From an uncultured Eubacterium sp. (GTDB lineage Bacteria; Bacillota; Clostridia; Lachnospirales; Lachnospiraceae): a stretch of DNA of 33,847 nt. The notes beneath the pieces are model-generated. The model was not told the DNA's origin. It did no database searches and worked only from the letters and a program-made list of their open reading frames with translations. Below, piece after piece: positions 7,924 to 16,605 of the stretch (its first letter is position 1; every line of letters begins with the position of its first letter). Location: positions 1 through 33,847 of the forward strand of contig CANOET010000013.1 in NCBI GenBank assembly GCA_947564835.1, given 5' to 3'. The position numbers and the translations under genes were made by a program.

Positions 7924-8862
7924 TCACCGGAAAACCCCGCGCCAATACTCCAGCATATCCCCCACCGTCTGCTCCAGCCTGATTTGCGGCTCCCATCCGG
8001 TAGCTTCCTGCAATTTGCTTATATCCGCTTCCATCACCGGCACATCCACCGGCCGCAGCTTTTTTTCATCTACTTCCACACGGATCTGCGCCGCAGACTG
8101 CTCCAGGATCATCGTAAGAATCTCACGGATTGCCACGGCATGGCCGCTTCCGATATTATACGTCTCACCCGCCAGCCCCTTTTCCGCCAGCAGCGCATAA
8201 GCGCGGACAACGTCCCGGACATCCGTAAAATCCCTCCTGGCGCTCAGATTGCCGACCCTGATCACCGGCTCCTTCTTTCCCATCTCGATCTGCGCTGCCT
8301 GCCGGCAAAAATCAGCTGCCACAAACACCGGCGACTGGTTCGGGCCGATATGGTTAAATGGACGCACCATGATCAAATCCATCCCGTAAGCCTGCGCATA
8401 GATCCGGCCAACCATATTCTGGCAGGCTTTTGTCACTGCATAAAGGTTGCCCGGCCGCAGTGGATTTTCCTCACAAACCGGCGTTTCCTGCAGACGGATC
8501 TGTCCGTACTCTTCCCCGGAACCGACCAGCAGCACACGGGGATGTTTTTCATATCTGCGCAAAACTTCCAGGAGATTGATGCTGCCTTTGATATTAATAT
8601 CGGCTGTCATCTGCGGATTGCTCCAGGAAACAGCGACGGAACTTTGAGCCGCCAGATGAAAGACGGCATCCGGCTGTATCTCTTGCAGCACTTCCAGGAT
8701 CCGGTCCTGTTCCAGAATATCCAGGTCATACACGGCCGTCCCGGCAGGCGCAGTCTGCTGGGCAGGTATTTTTGTAACAAATACTTCCTGTCCGAGCGCT
8801 GCCAAATGTTTCGCCAGATATTCCCCGACAAATCCGGCCCCGCCAATAATCAAAGACCTCAT
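7924..8862 (-). CDS. rmd: GDP-6-deoxy-D-mannose (4-keto) reductase, Rmd-like
   Basis: A 312-residue extended short-chain dehydrogenase. Rmd reduces GDP-4-keto-6-deoxy-D-mannose at C4 with NAD(P)H, giving GDP-D-rhamnose. Visible features: Rossmann glycine motif GGAGFVG (7-13), active-site Ser in VGSGEEYG (S115), catalytic YAVTK (Y141/K145), and RPFNHIGPNQ followed by RDFTDVRDVVRAY, typical of Rmd. The C-terminal segment holds RPVDVPVMEADISKLQEATG, for nucleotide-sugar binding. Its ATG directly abuts the stop of gmd, so the two are coupled and catalyse consecutive steps. Bifunctional or L-fucose-forming (fcl) enzymes are the alternative, but the sequence lacks Fcl's look and fits Rmd better. 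It is the last gene of the polysaccharide operon. Confidence 0.85.
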   Translation of the reverse strand: MRSLIIGGAGFVGEYLAKHLAALGQEVFVTKIPAQQTAPAGTAVYDLDILEQDRILEVLQEIQPDAVFHLAAQSSVAVSWSNPQMTADINIKGSINLLEVLRRYEKHPRVLLVGSGEEYGQIRLQETPVCEENPLRPGNLYAVTKACQNMVGRIYAQAYGMDLIMVRPFNHIGPNQSPVFVAADFCRQAAQIEMGKKEPVIRVGNLSARRDFTDVRDVVRAYALLAEKGLAGETYNIGSGHAVAIREILTMILEQSAAQIRVEVDEKKLRPVDVPVMEADISKLQEATGWEPQIRLEQTVGDMLEYWRGVFR

Positions 8863-9894
8863 TTAACATGCCCCCATCCGGATCTCTTTTGCCACAAGCT
8901 CCATATCGCTTTGTACCATACGCTCCACCAGCTTTTCAAACGGAATCTCCCGCTTCCAGCCAAGCTCCTGTTCCGCCTTTGCTGGATTTCCCCATAACAG
9001 CTCGACCTCTGCCGGGCGGAAAAATTCCGGGTTCACTTTTACAATCACATTTCCGTTTGAACGGTCCCTGCCGGTCTCATGCACGCCTTCGCCTTCCCAA
9101 TCAAGGGAAATGCCCACATGGCCGAATGCGGTTTCCACAAATTCCCGCACAGTCCTTGTCTCATTCGTTGCAATGACATAGTCCTGCGGCTGTTTATTCT
9201 GCAAAAGCAGCCACATCGCATACACATAATCCTGCGCATGCCCCCAGTCGCGTTTTGCATCCAGATTCCCAAGCTCCAGACAGTCCTGCACCCCCTGGCG
9301 GATACGCGCGGCCGCATATGTAATCTTGCGGGTAACAAATTCCTTGCCCCGCCGTTCGCTCTCATGGTTAAATAAAATCCCGCTGCAGGCAAACATATCA
9401 AAGCTTTCGCGGTAATTTTTCGTAATCCAGTAGCCGTACAGCTTCGCGACCCCATATGGGCTGCGCGGGTAAAACGGGGTCGTTTCCGTCTGCGGCATTT
9501 CCTGCACCTTGCCAAACATCTCGGATGTAGCCGCCTGGTAAAAATGCGCCTGCGGACGGACGGTGCGGATGGCATCGAGAATATTGGTAACGCCGATGGC
9601 GTCGATCGCCGCCGTTGCAGTCGGCTGCTCCCAGCTTGTCCCTACAAATGACTGCGCAGCAAGATTGTAGACTTCGTCCGGCTGCGCGATTCTGACCGCG
9701 TTGATCAGTGATGTTAAGTCTGTCATATCTGCGTAGATGAAGCGGATGTTGTCTTTGATATGTACGACGTTGCCGTAGTCAACGACGCTTTTGCGGCGCA
9801 TGATGCCATAGACTTCATAGCCTTTTTTTAAGAGCAGCTCGGCCAGGTATGAGCCGTCCTGGCCGGTGATGCCGGTGATTAGTACTCGTTTCAT
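8863..9894 (-). CDS. gmd: GDP-mannose 4,6-dehydratase
   Basis: A 343-residue Gmd that converts GDP-D-mannose to GDP-4-keto-6-deoxy-D-mannose using bound NADP. Motifs: ITGITGQDGSYLAELLLKKG (N-terminal Rossmann loop, glycines 8-14), the triad region TSEMFG (T123, S124, E125), YGVAK (Y147/K151), and FNHESERRGKEFVTRKI, which is characteristic of the family. RDWGHAQDYVYAMW and NGNVIVKVNPEFFRPAEVE complete the signature. Length is normal (about 340-370). The ATG at 9894 has an AGGAGGGG site. It supplies the substrate for Rmd, encoded immediately downstream. Base composition is GC-richer than the genes transcribed just before it. Confidence 0.95.
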   Translation of the reverse strand: MKRVLITGITGQDGSYLAELLLKKGYEVYGIMRRKSVVDYGNVVHIKDNIRFIYADMTDLTSLINAVRIAQPDEVYNLAAQSFVGTSWEQPTATAAIDAIGVTNILDAIRTVRPQAHFYQAATSEMFGKVQEMPQTETTPFYPRSPYGVAKLYGYWITKNYRESFDMFACSGILFNHESERRGKEFVTRKITYAAARIRQGVQDCLELGNLDAKRDWGHAQDYVYAMWLLLQNKQPQDYVIATNETRTVREFVETAFGHVGISLDWEGEGVHETGRDRSNGNVIVKVNPEFFRPAEVELLWGNPAKAEQELGWKREIPFEKLVERMVQSDMELVAKEIRMGAC

Positions 9895-9928
9895 GTAGTT
9901 ACCCCTCCTAATTCAGAAAAATGCAAAA

Positions 9929-10870
9929 TTAATTTTCTTCTTTTCCACAATATTCAGAAATAATATACCTGGGTCTTCCTTTTATTTCCTCATAAATTTT
10001 TGCAATATAAAATCCAATAATGCCAAGACTCACCATAACAATACTCCCGCTAAAAAGCTGCAAGATAATAACCGTCGTAAATCCTTCTAATGCCGTTCCC
10101 ATTATTTTTTGATAAAGAGAAAAGCTACCCAATAAAACAGATGCTATCAGCATAAAAGCCCCAATAAATGTCACCATTTGCATAGGTGCCGCCGAGAATG
10201 AAGAAATACTCATTAAAGCATATTTAATCAATGACCATGTAGACCACTTCGACTCACCAGCTATCCTTTCCTGCACAACAAATTCTACCGATTTAGTTTT
10301 AAATCCTACCCATGAAGATAATGCTCTGAAAAAAGCATTTTTTTCCTTCATCTCCAAAATTGCATCCACCGCTTTCCGGTCCATCAATTTAAAATCAGAT
10401 GCCCGTCCCATATCTACACCAGCAGCTTTGCTCATAATATCATAAAATATTTTTGCACACGCCTTATGTATTACCGATTCTTTACCTCTGTCCAGCTTCA
10501 CACCCTCAACAACCTCATATCCTTGTTTCCACAATTGGTACATTTCTACTATTGTTTCAGGTGGATGTTGCAAATCGCAATCCATAACAACACAGCATGC
10601 CCCCTTGGCATATTTCAGACCAGCATAAATTGCGGATTCTTTTCCGAAATTCTTCGAAAAACTTATACCTTTTATACAGTCATTCAACGCTGACTCTTCT
10701 TGTATTTTCTGCCAAGTCTGATCTGTTGAACCATCGTTTATAAATATAACCTCAAAAAAAATATGCTCTTTTTGCATAATCTGGCTTACAACAGAAGCAG
10801 TACGTTCAATCATATATTGTTCATTAAATGCAGGAATGATAATTGACAATAGTTTATCCTGTTTTTTCAT
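9929..10870 (-). CDS. GT2 polyprenyl-phosphate glycosyltransferase (GtrB/ArnC/DPM1-like)
   Basis: A 313-residue membrane-anchored GT2 enzyme expected to move a sugar from a nucleotide donor onto undecaprenyl phosphate at the cytoplasmic face. The start LLSIIIPAFNEQ and FEVIFINDGSTDQTW are GT-A fold signatures; the metal-binding DxD is D97-C-D99 in CVVMDCDLQHPPE; NFGKESAIYAGLKYAKG is typical of the DPM1/GtrB branch. Two C-terminal membrane helices (about 230-253 and 265-290) match GtrB. ATG 10870 is chosen over the upstream in-frame GTG 10876 because GAAAGGAG lies 7 bases before it. Together with the DUF6311-like GT-C protein encoded upstream it suggests decoration of the glycan outside the membrane. 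The sugar is unknown. Confidence 0.9.
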   Translation of the reverse strand: MKKQDKLLSIIIPAFNEQYMIERTASVVSQIMQKEHIFFEVIFINDGSTDQTWQKIQEESALNDCIKGISFSKNFGKESAIYAGLKYAKGACCVVMDCDLQHPPETIVEMYQLWKQGYEVVEGVKLDRGKESVIHKACAKIFYDIMSKAAGVDMGRASDFKLMDRKAVDAILEMKEKNAFFRALSSWVGFKTKSVEFVVQERIAGESKWSTWSLIKYALMSISSFSAAPMQMVTFIGAFMLIASVLLGSFSLYQKIMGTALEGFTTVIILQLFSGSIVMVSLGIIGFYIAKIYEEIKGRPRYIISEYCGKEEN

Positions 10871-10964
10871 TGACACGCTCCTTTCCTAATCTGAATTAAC
10901 CAGAATAGAATCATCTTTGACAAAGTATTGCATTTGTGACTACCCGGACACCAGAAATCTTTTT

Positions 10965-11104
10965 TCAAACTGTGTATATCAGTATAAAGGCCAGAGATAC
11001 AAATACACCGTTAAATTCGATTACAGCTCTGTACAATAGTTTCGCATCACTTACTATACGAGTCAGAGGTACCAAAATCAGGTCATAACCATAAAAATAG
11101 AATC
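10965..11104 (-). pseudogene. Possible gene remnant between the GT-C-like and GT2 genes
   Basis: The 236-base gap between two operon genes contains a minus-strand frame of about 45 codons without a start, ending in TGA at 10965-10967. It reads ...YGYDLILVPLTRIVSDAKLL, then YRAVIEFNGVFVSLAFILIYTV, with a hydrophobic end like a membrane helix. No homologue is recognised. It could be the tail of a lost small membrane gene, or simply chance. Confidence 0.25.
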
Positions 11105-11106
11105 AC

Positions 11107-13128
11107 TTACTCCCCTGCCAATACAATAGAGTCAATTTCAATGATATTCTGATTTATATTATGCATCTTAATTTCCAGATCTTCGATTTCTTTCGGAATC
11201 GTAAATTTAACTATTCGTTCATCGTCTGCAGACTCTAATACCTTAAAAGAATACACTTGTTCATCTTTATAAGAACTGATTTCCAACTCACCGGAATTTA
11301 TATTTTTTCCTTTTATCGTACATGTATAGGTTCCTGATTGAATCGGATAATATGGCCCATACATCAAAGTATCTGGAAAAATATATAAACGATGTCCTTC
11401 TTTGATACCATTTCCTGAAAATCTCATATCATCCAATTCTATTTCGAGATCCTGAAAAGGATCGATTCTGTTTTTCTCAAGTTCGTACAATGATTGGTTT
11501 AACCCTACAATCACTCCATCCATATCATAGAAGAATAAATCAAGGTCTTTACAAAAAATGGCCTGTTTATTTGGAAAAATATAAATATTTTGATTTGCCT
11601 GAGGTGTTCCTATTTCTTGTACATACTTTTCTGTTGCCTGAGAAACAGCTTTTTGATCCATTCTTGCCATGTAAAATGAATTAAATGTAACACCTTTCCC
11701 ATACATAAATTTTCCCAGTGCAACTGTAAACTCAGAATTTGTAAACGGCATTTGATCTGGAATAAATACAATTGTTTTTTTATTTCTGCAAATCAAATCC
11801 CATTGGTCTTCCTGAATGATATCGACGTATTCCATTTTTTCGGAAAATTGATTTCTTTTTTCAATCATATACCCACTTAAATCATAAATTTGAATCAATA
11901 GTGCTAATCCAAGAACCAGGCAACTCCAGGAATACTTGACATATCGTATCACAGTACTAATAAAAAACACCATTGTAAGATAACATAATGGCCAGATAAA
12001 TCTTCCCGAAGAACGAAACACCCCCAATAATTTCAAAATAGCATCCGGCCAAGGAATTTCAAAAAGGACTCTTACTCCATACGTTACCGTCGGACTCAAC
12101 GCCAAAATCAGGAATGCACAGCATGCCAGAAAAGTTAAAACAGATTTTGGATGCAGATATCTTCTTTCTTTTGTCCATGTCTCACTATTTATAAGTAAAA
12201 GATAACCTGCAAGAATCATAATAAACAAGATACCAGCACCCAGATAGCCCATTCCTTCATACTGTCCTTCACCATGCGGAAGTTCTTGAAATATTTTTGA
12301 TATGCCAAATATTGGATTAAACATCGTGTTCAGGTTAGCACTAAAAAATCCAAGACCATCGCTGCTTAACGATCCGCCCTGTATAAATGCCCCCAAAGCA
12401 TACAATAATAAAAGCGCAGATAACACCGGACATAGAAAAACAATAAAACTGTATAATATTTTTTTGCTTTGTAAATATGTATAAATACTGTCACACAAAA
12501 TAAATATCACAATCATTGGTATAAAATAAATATGAACAGCTGCCGCCATGCATAACACCAGAGTCCATAACCCGGCTTTTTTCAAGCAACATTCTCTAAA
12601 TGGATTATAAAACCATACAACCAATGCCACAATAATGATCCATTGTCCACCTAACGACGTATGCGAAAACATCCGCTGCAACACATACGGCGATACGATA
12701 AAAAAAGCAGAAGAAATAACACAAAAAAATTTATTTTTTGTAAACCTTCTAATTAAAAATGCAGAAAATCCTCCCATCAGACTATACGAAACAATTCCCC
12801 AAATACCGAAATATTGAAACGTATCTGGTAAGATATCAGAAAACAATTTAAAAAAACACGCCAATATAGGAATCGAATCCATATAGACTATTGATACGCT
12901 GGTTGTACTTGCAAGCCCTTCAATCAAACCAAACGGAAATTTCCATGGAGACGTTCTGTAATACATCCATCCTAGATAATGCTGTGACAGATCGCCTCCG
13001 ACATACAGCCAGTCGTCATAAGTAACATCTATAATACGATACCCGTATACTGCCACAAACAATATCATCCCTATAATTGTTCCACTTAGAAATAACTGTG
13101 CAAATTCCTTTCGGCTAACTTGGTTCAT
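11107..13128 (-). CDS. DUF6311-like polytopic membrane protein, GT-C glycosyltransferase candidate
   Basis: A 673-residue protein with an N-terminal membrane helix (about 12-30), a first extracytoplasmic loop with YVGGDLSQHYLGWMYYRTSP (about 42-61), roughly ten further helices up to about residue 415, and a soluble C-terminal part (about 420-673) expected outside the membrane. The GGDLxQHxxGW(x)xxRxSPW motif and overall plan fit, from memory, the DUF6311 group, which resembles lipid-phosphate-sugar-dependent GT-C enzymes. The conserved Asp in the first loop would be the catalytic base. It probably receives a sugar from undecaprenyl phosphate made by the downstream GT2 and adds it to the exported glycan. 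Start and the acyltransferase stop overlap as TAATG, so translation is coupled. AT-rich. Confidence 0.75.
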   Translation of the reverse strand: MNQVSRKEFAQLFLSGTIIGMILFVAVYGYRIIDVTYDDWLYVGGDLSQHYLGWMYYRTSPWKFPFGLIEGLASTTSVSIVYMDSIPILACFFKLFSDILPDTFQYFGIWGIVSYSLMGGFSAFLIRRFTKNKFFCVISSAFFIVSPYVLQRMFSHTSLGGQWIIIVALVVWFYNPFRECCLKKAGLWTLVLCMAAAVHIYFIPMIVIFILCDSIYTYLQSKKILYSFIVFLCPVLSALLLLYALGAFIQGGSLSSDGLGFFSANLNTMFNPIFGISKIFQELPHGEGQYEGMGYLGAGILFIMILAGYLLLINSETWTKERRYLHPKSVLTFLACCAFLILALSPTVTYGVRVLFEIPWPDAILKLLGVFRSSGRFIWPLCYLTMVFFISTVIRYVKYSWSCLVLGLALLIQIYDLSGYMIEKRNQFSEKMEYVDIIQEDQWDLICRNKKTIVFIPDQMPFTNSEFTVALGKFMYGKGVTFNSFYMARMDQKAVSQATEKYVQEIGTPQANQNIYIFPNKQAIFCKDLDLFFYDMDGVIVGLNQSLYELEKNRIDPFQDLEIELDDMRFSGNGIKEGHRLYIFPDTLMYGPYYPIQSGTYTCTIKGKNINSGELEISSYKDEQVYSFKVLESADDERIVKFTIPKEIEDLEIKMHNINQNIIEIDSIVLAGE

Positions 13129-14130
13129 TATCCATTCCCTTTTCTAATTTCACTTATTTCTTTATGCTGTTTTTCTCTGATATTTCTACGAATCATTGTA
13201 AAAGGCTTTTCAACCATAATATCTGCAATATATGCCAATACAATAGAAATAAAGAAAAATTCCAATCGTTCCATCCAATATAACGGCTGCATCCTCATCA
13301 CATATTTTATCTGAAAATGATTTAAATAAATGCCATAACTTAGCTTTCCCAAAAAATGATCCAACTTTGACATTTTATCATCCTTAAGAAATAACATTAC
13401 TGGTATTCCTAAAATTAATCCTATGACGATTTCCCTATTAACTCCTAAATGATATTCTAGTTTCATCAGATAGCGCATAATAAAAAATACAGACATACAC
13501 CAAACACCAAATACCCATTTTTTATCCTTGCTAAAATCTTTACTTGCTAAAATACTTCCTGTCATAAAAATAAAAAGCATACCTAAAATTGATTTGTATC
13601 CATACCAGACTGTATCAATTTTTCCCACAAAAGCTAATGTAAAAACTACTCCTGATAGCAGCAACGAGATTTTTTGTAGTCTGTATTTATATATAAACGG
13701 ATATAACAGATAAAATTTTAGTTCCAGGGCTAATGTCCACGCAGCAGGAATAATCATTGTATTCAATCCCTTTCTGGAACCAACCGGAAAAATAAGCAGA
13801 TTTTTAATAATATAACTTAGATTTACAGTTTCCATGCACTCATTAAGTTCATCTGGTATCGGAAAAAAATATACATACACTACTGTCAGAATACAGAAAA
13901 AAATATATTGTGGATAGATTCTCATAATCCTGTCCAGATAAAAATTTAGGATCTGCCTGCTGCTAATTACCCCCCCCCCTAAAATAATTATCTACACTTT
14001 TCTGCATAGTAAATCCACTAATTAATAAAAAAGATACTACAGATACGACACCTTGATTTATCCCTGCAAAATATGTGCCAATATGTGACAATGCAACAAA
14101 GATCGCCAACACAAACCTATATTTTCCCAT
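13128..14130 (-). CDS. Acyltransferase 3 family protein, frame OFF at a G10 tract (phase-variable candidate)
   Basis: An integral-membrane acyltransferase (OafA/Acyl_transf_3 type) that would O-acylate a surface glycan. As read, ATG 14130 (perfect AGGAGGTG site) starts a frame with the family's N-terminal motif FVALSHIG (putative catalytic H16) and VVSFLLISGFTM, but a run of ten G (13970-13979) shifts it to a TAG at 13963, giving 55 residues. Nine G would join it in frame (..FRGGVISSRQI..DRI) to the open part MRIYPQYIFF at 13925, giving 333 residues, a normal family length with about ten helices. The downstream part alone (265 aa) lacks the conserved His. Either true length variation or a homopolymer sequencing error explains the shift. 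Coupled to the next gene by TAATG. Confidence 0.88.
13970..13979 (-). repeat. Poly-G tract (G10 on coding strand) in acyltransferase gene
   Basis: Ten C on the plus strand after codon 50 of the acyltransferase. G9 or G12 would be in frame; G10, G11 and G8 are out. Surrounding DNA is strongly AT-rich, so the tract stands out. Confidence 0.9.
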
Positions 14131-14327
14131 TTTTTACACCTCCTGACTTACAATGTGATCCTGGTGCTGTCATAAATTATCAGATATTCTATGTTGTCAA
14201 TTTTCTCTATCTATTTTAGTAAGTCATGTAATGTAACTTCTGGATATCTCTGCTTTGTTATAGCAAGAAACCTGTATAATAGGTTACATTTATACTTCCT
14301 CAATGGTTAATGCTTTCAAAAGAAAAA

Positions 14328-15383
14328 TTATGTAAAATTATGTATCATTAGTAAAAATGATCTTATTTTTTCTTGTGGAACTAAAAACCAATCCCAATAA
14401 ACAGAATCACATACATCCCGCCACACATCTATGTTAAATATGATGTTTCCATATAAATCCGTGATATAATATTGATTTTGAGATGCAAATTCGTATAAAC
14501 TGTCTTTCTCCAGTCCATAAACACTGTAGCTTGGGTAACCATATTCTACGCTGATGATAGGTTTGTATTTTTTCAAACATTGAACAGCACCTTTCAAAAT
14601 ATTTATTTCTGCTCCTTCAGCGTCCAGTTTGATATAAGCAATATTTTGAAACATACCTATATAAGCATCTAACATATCCACTTCTACTTCTATCTTCTCA
14701 ACTCTAGCATCTTCTCTGTTGTAGATTCTCTTCTTTAATCCACTTTCTTCCGGATAATTATCGACTTTATAAAAATCCATTTTCCCGGCACGATCTGATA
14801 AAGCTTTATTTATAACTGTAACATTTTCACTGCCCAATTCCTGTTTCAAGGCAGCAAATTGTTCTGGCAATGGCTCAAATGCATATAAAAATCCTGTATT
14901 TCCTATTAACTGCTGAAACACCTTTGTATGCCGACCAGCATGAGCCCCAATATCTATCACCGTGTCTCCCTCATGAATAATCTTAGAATAAGATTGTTCC
15001 AAAACCAGTTCATAGTCAGGCATGCCATATCTCTGAATAGAATCATTAATGTTCTTTTGTGCTGTATAGACATCATTCATAAAATGATATCTTTGTGTAA
15101 GATCACTTTGATGTAACTGCTTATATTCTTCCGACTGTAGGATATCCTTTTGCAGTTCTCTCCAATTTTTTGTATTTCGAGCAGCAATCATAAGATTTTC
15201 CGGTTCTCTATTCAATAAATAGCGGTATGCATAAATCACTGCAGCCTGTTCATCTGTAAAATACCCCCCCCCGCTAATTTTTCCCAAATTACAGATCTCT
15301 TCTCTTATCTGATCCAGCTGCAGATTTTGTTCTTTTAAAATGGATATATAATATTTCTCAAATTGTGTTATCTTCTTTTTCAT
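14328..15383 (-). CDS. FkbM family methyltransferase, in frame across a G9 tract
   Basis: A 351-residue class I SAM-dependent methyltransferase. The N-terminal part contains FTDEQAAVIYAYRYLLNREP, then WRELQKDILQSEEYK, resembling a DUF4214-type module seen in glycan enzymes. The catalytic domain begins at about 138: SAM loop VIDIGAHAGRHTKVF (D144, G146, G150), acidic residue in YAFEPLPEQF, then AYIKLDAEGAEINILKGA and IISVEYGYPSY, all FkbM marks. It likely O-methylates a sugar of the exported glycan. Residues 38-40 (Gly-Gly-Gly) are encoded by nine consecutive G (15264-15272), so one base gained or lost would truncate the protein near residue 40. The ATG at 15383 has an AGGAGTG site. It lies 197 bases before the acyltransferase start. 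Confidence 0.9.
   Translation of the reverse strand: MKKKITQFEKYYISILKEQNLQLDQIREEICNLGKISGGGYFTDEQAAVIYAYRYLLNREPENLMIAARNTKNWRELQKDILQSEEYKQLHQSDLTQRYHFMNDVYTAQKNINDSIQRYGMPDYELVLEQSYSKIIHEGDTVIDIGAHAGRHTKVFQQLIGNTGFLYAFEPLPEQFAALKQELGSENVTVINKALSDRAGKMDFYKVDNYPEESGLKKRIYNREDARVEKIEVEVDMLDAYIGMFQNIAYIKLDAEGAEINILKGAVQCLKKYKPIISVEYGYPSYSVYGLEKDSLYEFASQNQYYITDLYGNIIFNIDVWRDVCDSVYWDWFLVPQEKIRSFLLMIHNFT
15264..15272 (-). repeat. Poly-G tract (G9 on coding strand) in FkbM methyltransferase gene
   Basis: Nine C on the plus strand within codons 38-40 of the methyltransferase. Glycine could be encoded with mixed third bases; the uninterrupted GGG codons in an AT-rich gene suggest the tract is maintained. 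Present state is ON. Confidence 0.9.
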
Positions 15384-15434
15384 AAACGTACACTCCTAAT
15401 ATAGATAAAACATATTTTTTTCCTAAACTGATAT

Positions 15435-16601
15435 CTACATTAATGATTTTTCTAAAATCTTCACATATCTTTTCCGGTTAAACACCTGATTATAATAACT
15501 CATAATTTCCTGAGATTTTTGCATATAAAATGCTTCATTTTCAACTAGCTGATTAATATAACCTGCAAATTCAGCAGCATCTTGCGTTACCAGACATCCG
15601 CACATCGTCTTATCCGGCATCCCATCTACACCTCGTTCATTACATACCACAGGAAGTCCTTTTGCCATAGCTTCCACAACCTTAACTTTCATTCCTGTAC
15701 CTTGAAACATTGGGCAGATTGCCACTTTTACATTTTCATATATACCATGCAGATCAGGGACAAATGGAAGAATATCTATATTACTATATTTAATTTTGAC
15801 CTCCTGAGCCGCAGAACCAACAAATAGAATTTTTATATTTTTATTTAAAAGCGGATAAACTTTATCTATGAACCATTCTAATCCAGTGACATTAAATAAA
15901 TTATTAAATCCAATAAAAAACACATCCCACTTTCTATCTAAGAAAGGAGTACTTACCGGTACAATATTTTCAGATAACAAGTGTGGTAAAAAATAAATGT
16001 TTTTTCCAGTAATTTTTTCATAAAAGATACGTTCATCATTAGATATACAAAAAATATCATCAAAATATCGCAATCTAACAATCTCTTCATCCATTAACTT
16101 TCCAAGGGAAACCTCTTTTTTTTGTTCTTTATCCCATGCATACTGCTGAAGAAAAACACTATCTTCCATAAAATAAATCTTCTTTGCATGAATTTTTTTG
16201 CTTCTAAATAAAGAAGCAAGATATGCATAGAAGGTAATGATTACATCATACTCATAATGATTTAAGATATCTGTAAACATACGCTGTGCTCCTGGCGAAA
16301 CCCAATCCTGAAGGTAATCTTTTTTCTGCACCGCTCGAATTTTATTGTTTACCCGTTCCACAAGTTCATTTTTTCCATAACCTTTTTGAAAATCATATAA
16401 AAACAACTTATGTATAATTTTATCCTTATTTTGTTTCCTAAAATCCCGAAACGAAGAATTTGGAGAAAAATTCTCAAAACTAAAATAATCTATTTCAAAA
16501 CCAATTTCTCTAAATATAGTAACCAGCTGCATCACACGGTTATTTGTTCCCATAGCTCCTTGTAAAAAGTTATTTGGATAAATCATCAGCATTCTTTTCA
16601 T
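15435..16601 (-). CDS. GT4-like glycosyltransferase
   Basis: A 388-residue GT-B fold enzyme. The N-terminal domain begins MLMIYPNNFLQGAMGTNNRV, with the glycine-containing loop typical of the acceptor side. The C-terminal donor domain starts near 225 (KWDVFFIGFNNLFN, a Glyco_trans_1_4-type motif) and contains VAICPMFQGTGMKVKVVEAM followed by AKGLPVVC, where E binds the nucleotide-sugar ribose. No signal peptide; cytosolic, perhaps membrane-associated. It starts 4 bases after the stop of the double-domain transferase, so the two are cotranslated. Donor and linkage cannot be predicted; GDP-D-rhamnose or GDP-mannose is possible given gmd/rmd. AT-rich, with an A8 run in the coding strand near 16117-16124 that stays in frame. 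Confidence 0.88.
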   Translation of the reverse strand: MKRMLMIYPNNFLQGAMGTNNRVMQLVTIFREIGFEIDYFSFENFSPNSSFRDFRKQNKDKIIHKLFLYDFQKGYGKNELVERVNNKIRAVQKKDYLQDWVSPGAQRMFTDILNHYEYDVIITFYAYLASLFRSKKIHAKKIYFMEDSVFLQQYAWDKEQKKEVSLGKLMDEEIVRLRYFDDIFCISNDERIFYEKITGKNIYFLPHLLSENIVPVSTPFLDRKWDVFFIGFNNLFNVTGLEWFIDKVYPLLNKNIKILFVGSAAQEVKIKYSNIDILPFVPDLHGIYENVKVAICPMFQGTGMKVKVVEAMAKGLPVVCNERGVDGMPDKTMCGCLVTQDAAEFAGYINQLVENEAFYMQKSQEIMSYYNQVFNRKRYVKILEKSLM

Positions 16602-16605
16602 TTCA

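Noticed and set aside
13128..13925. Separate complete gene starting at MRIYP
   Set aside because: It lacks the family's essential N-terminal His segment and a ribosome site; the missing part is intact just upstream across the G10 tract.
16117..16124. A8 run in the GT4 gene as a third phase switch
   Set aside because: Short A runs are expected in AT-rich Lys/Glu-coding DNA and the gene is in frame; no strong case without read data.
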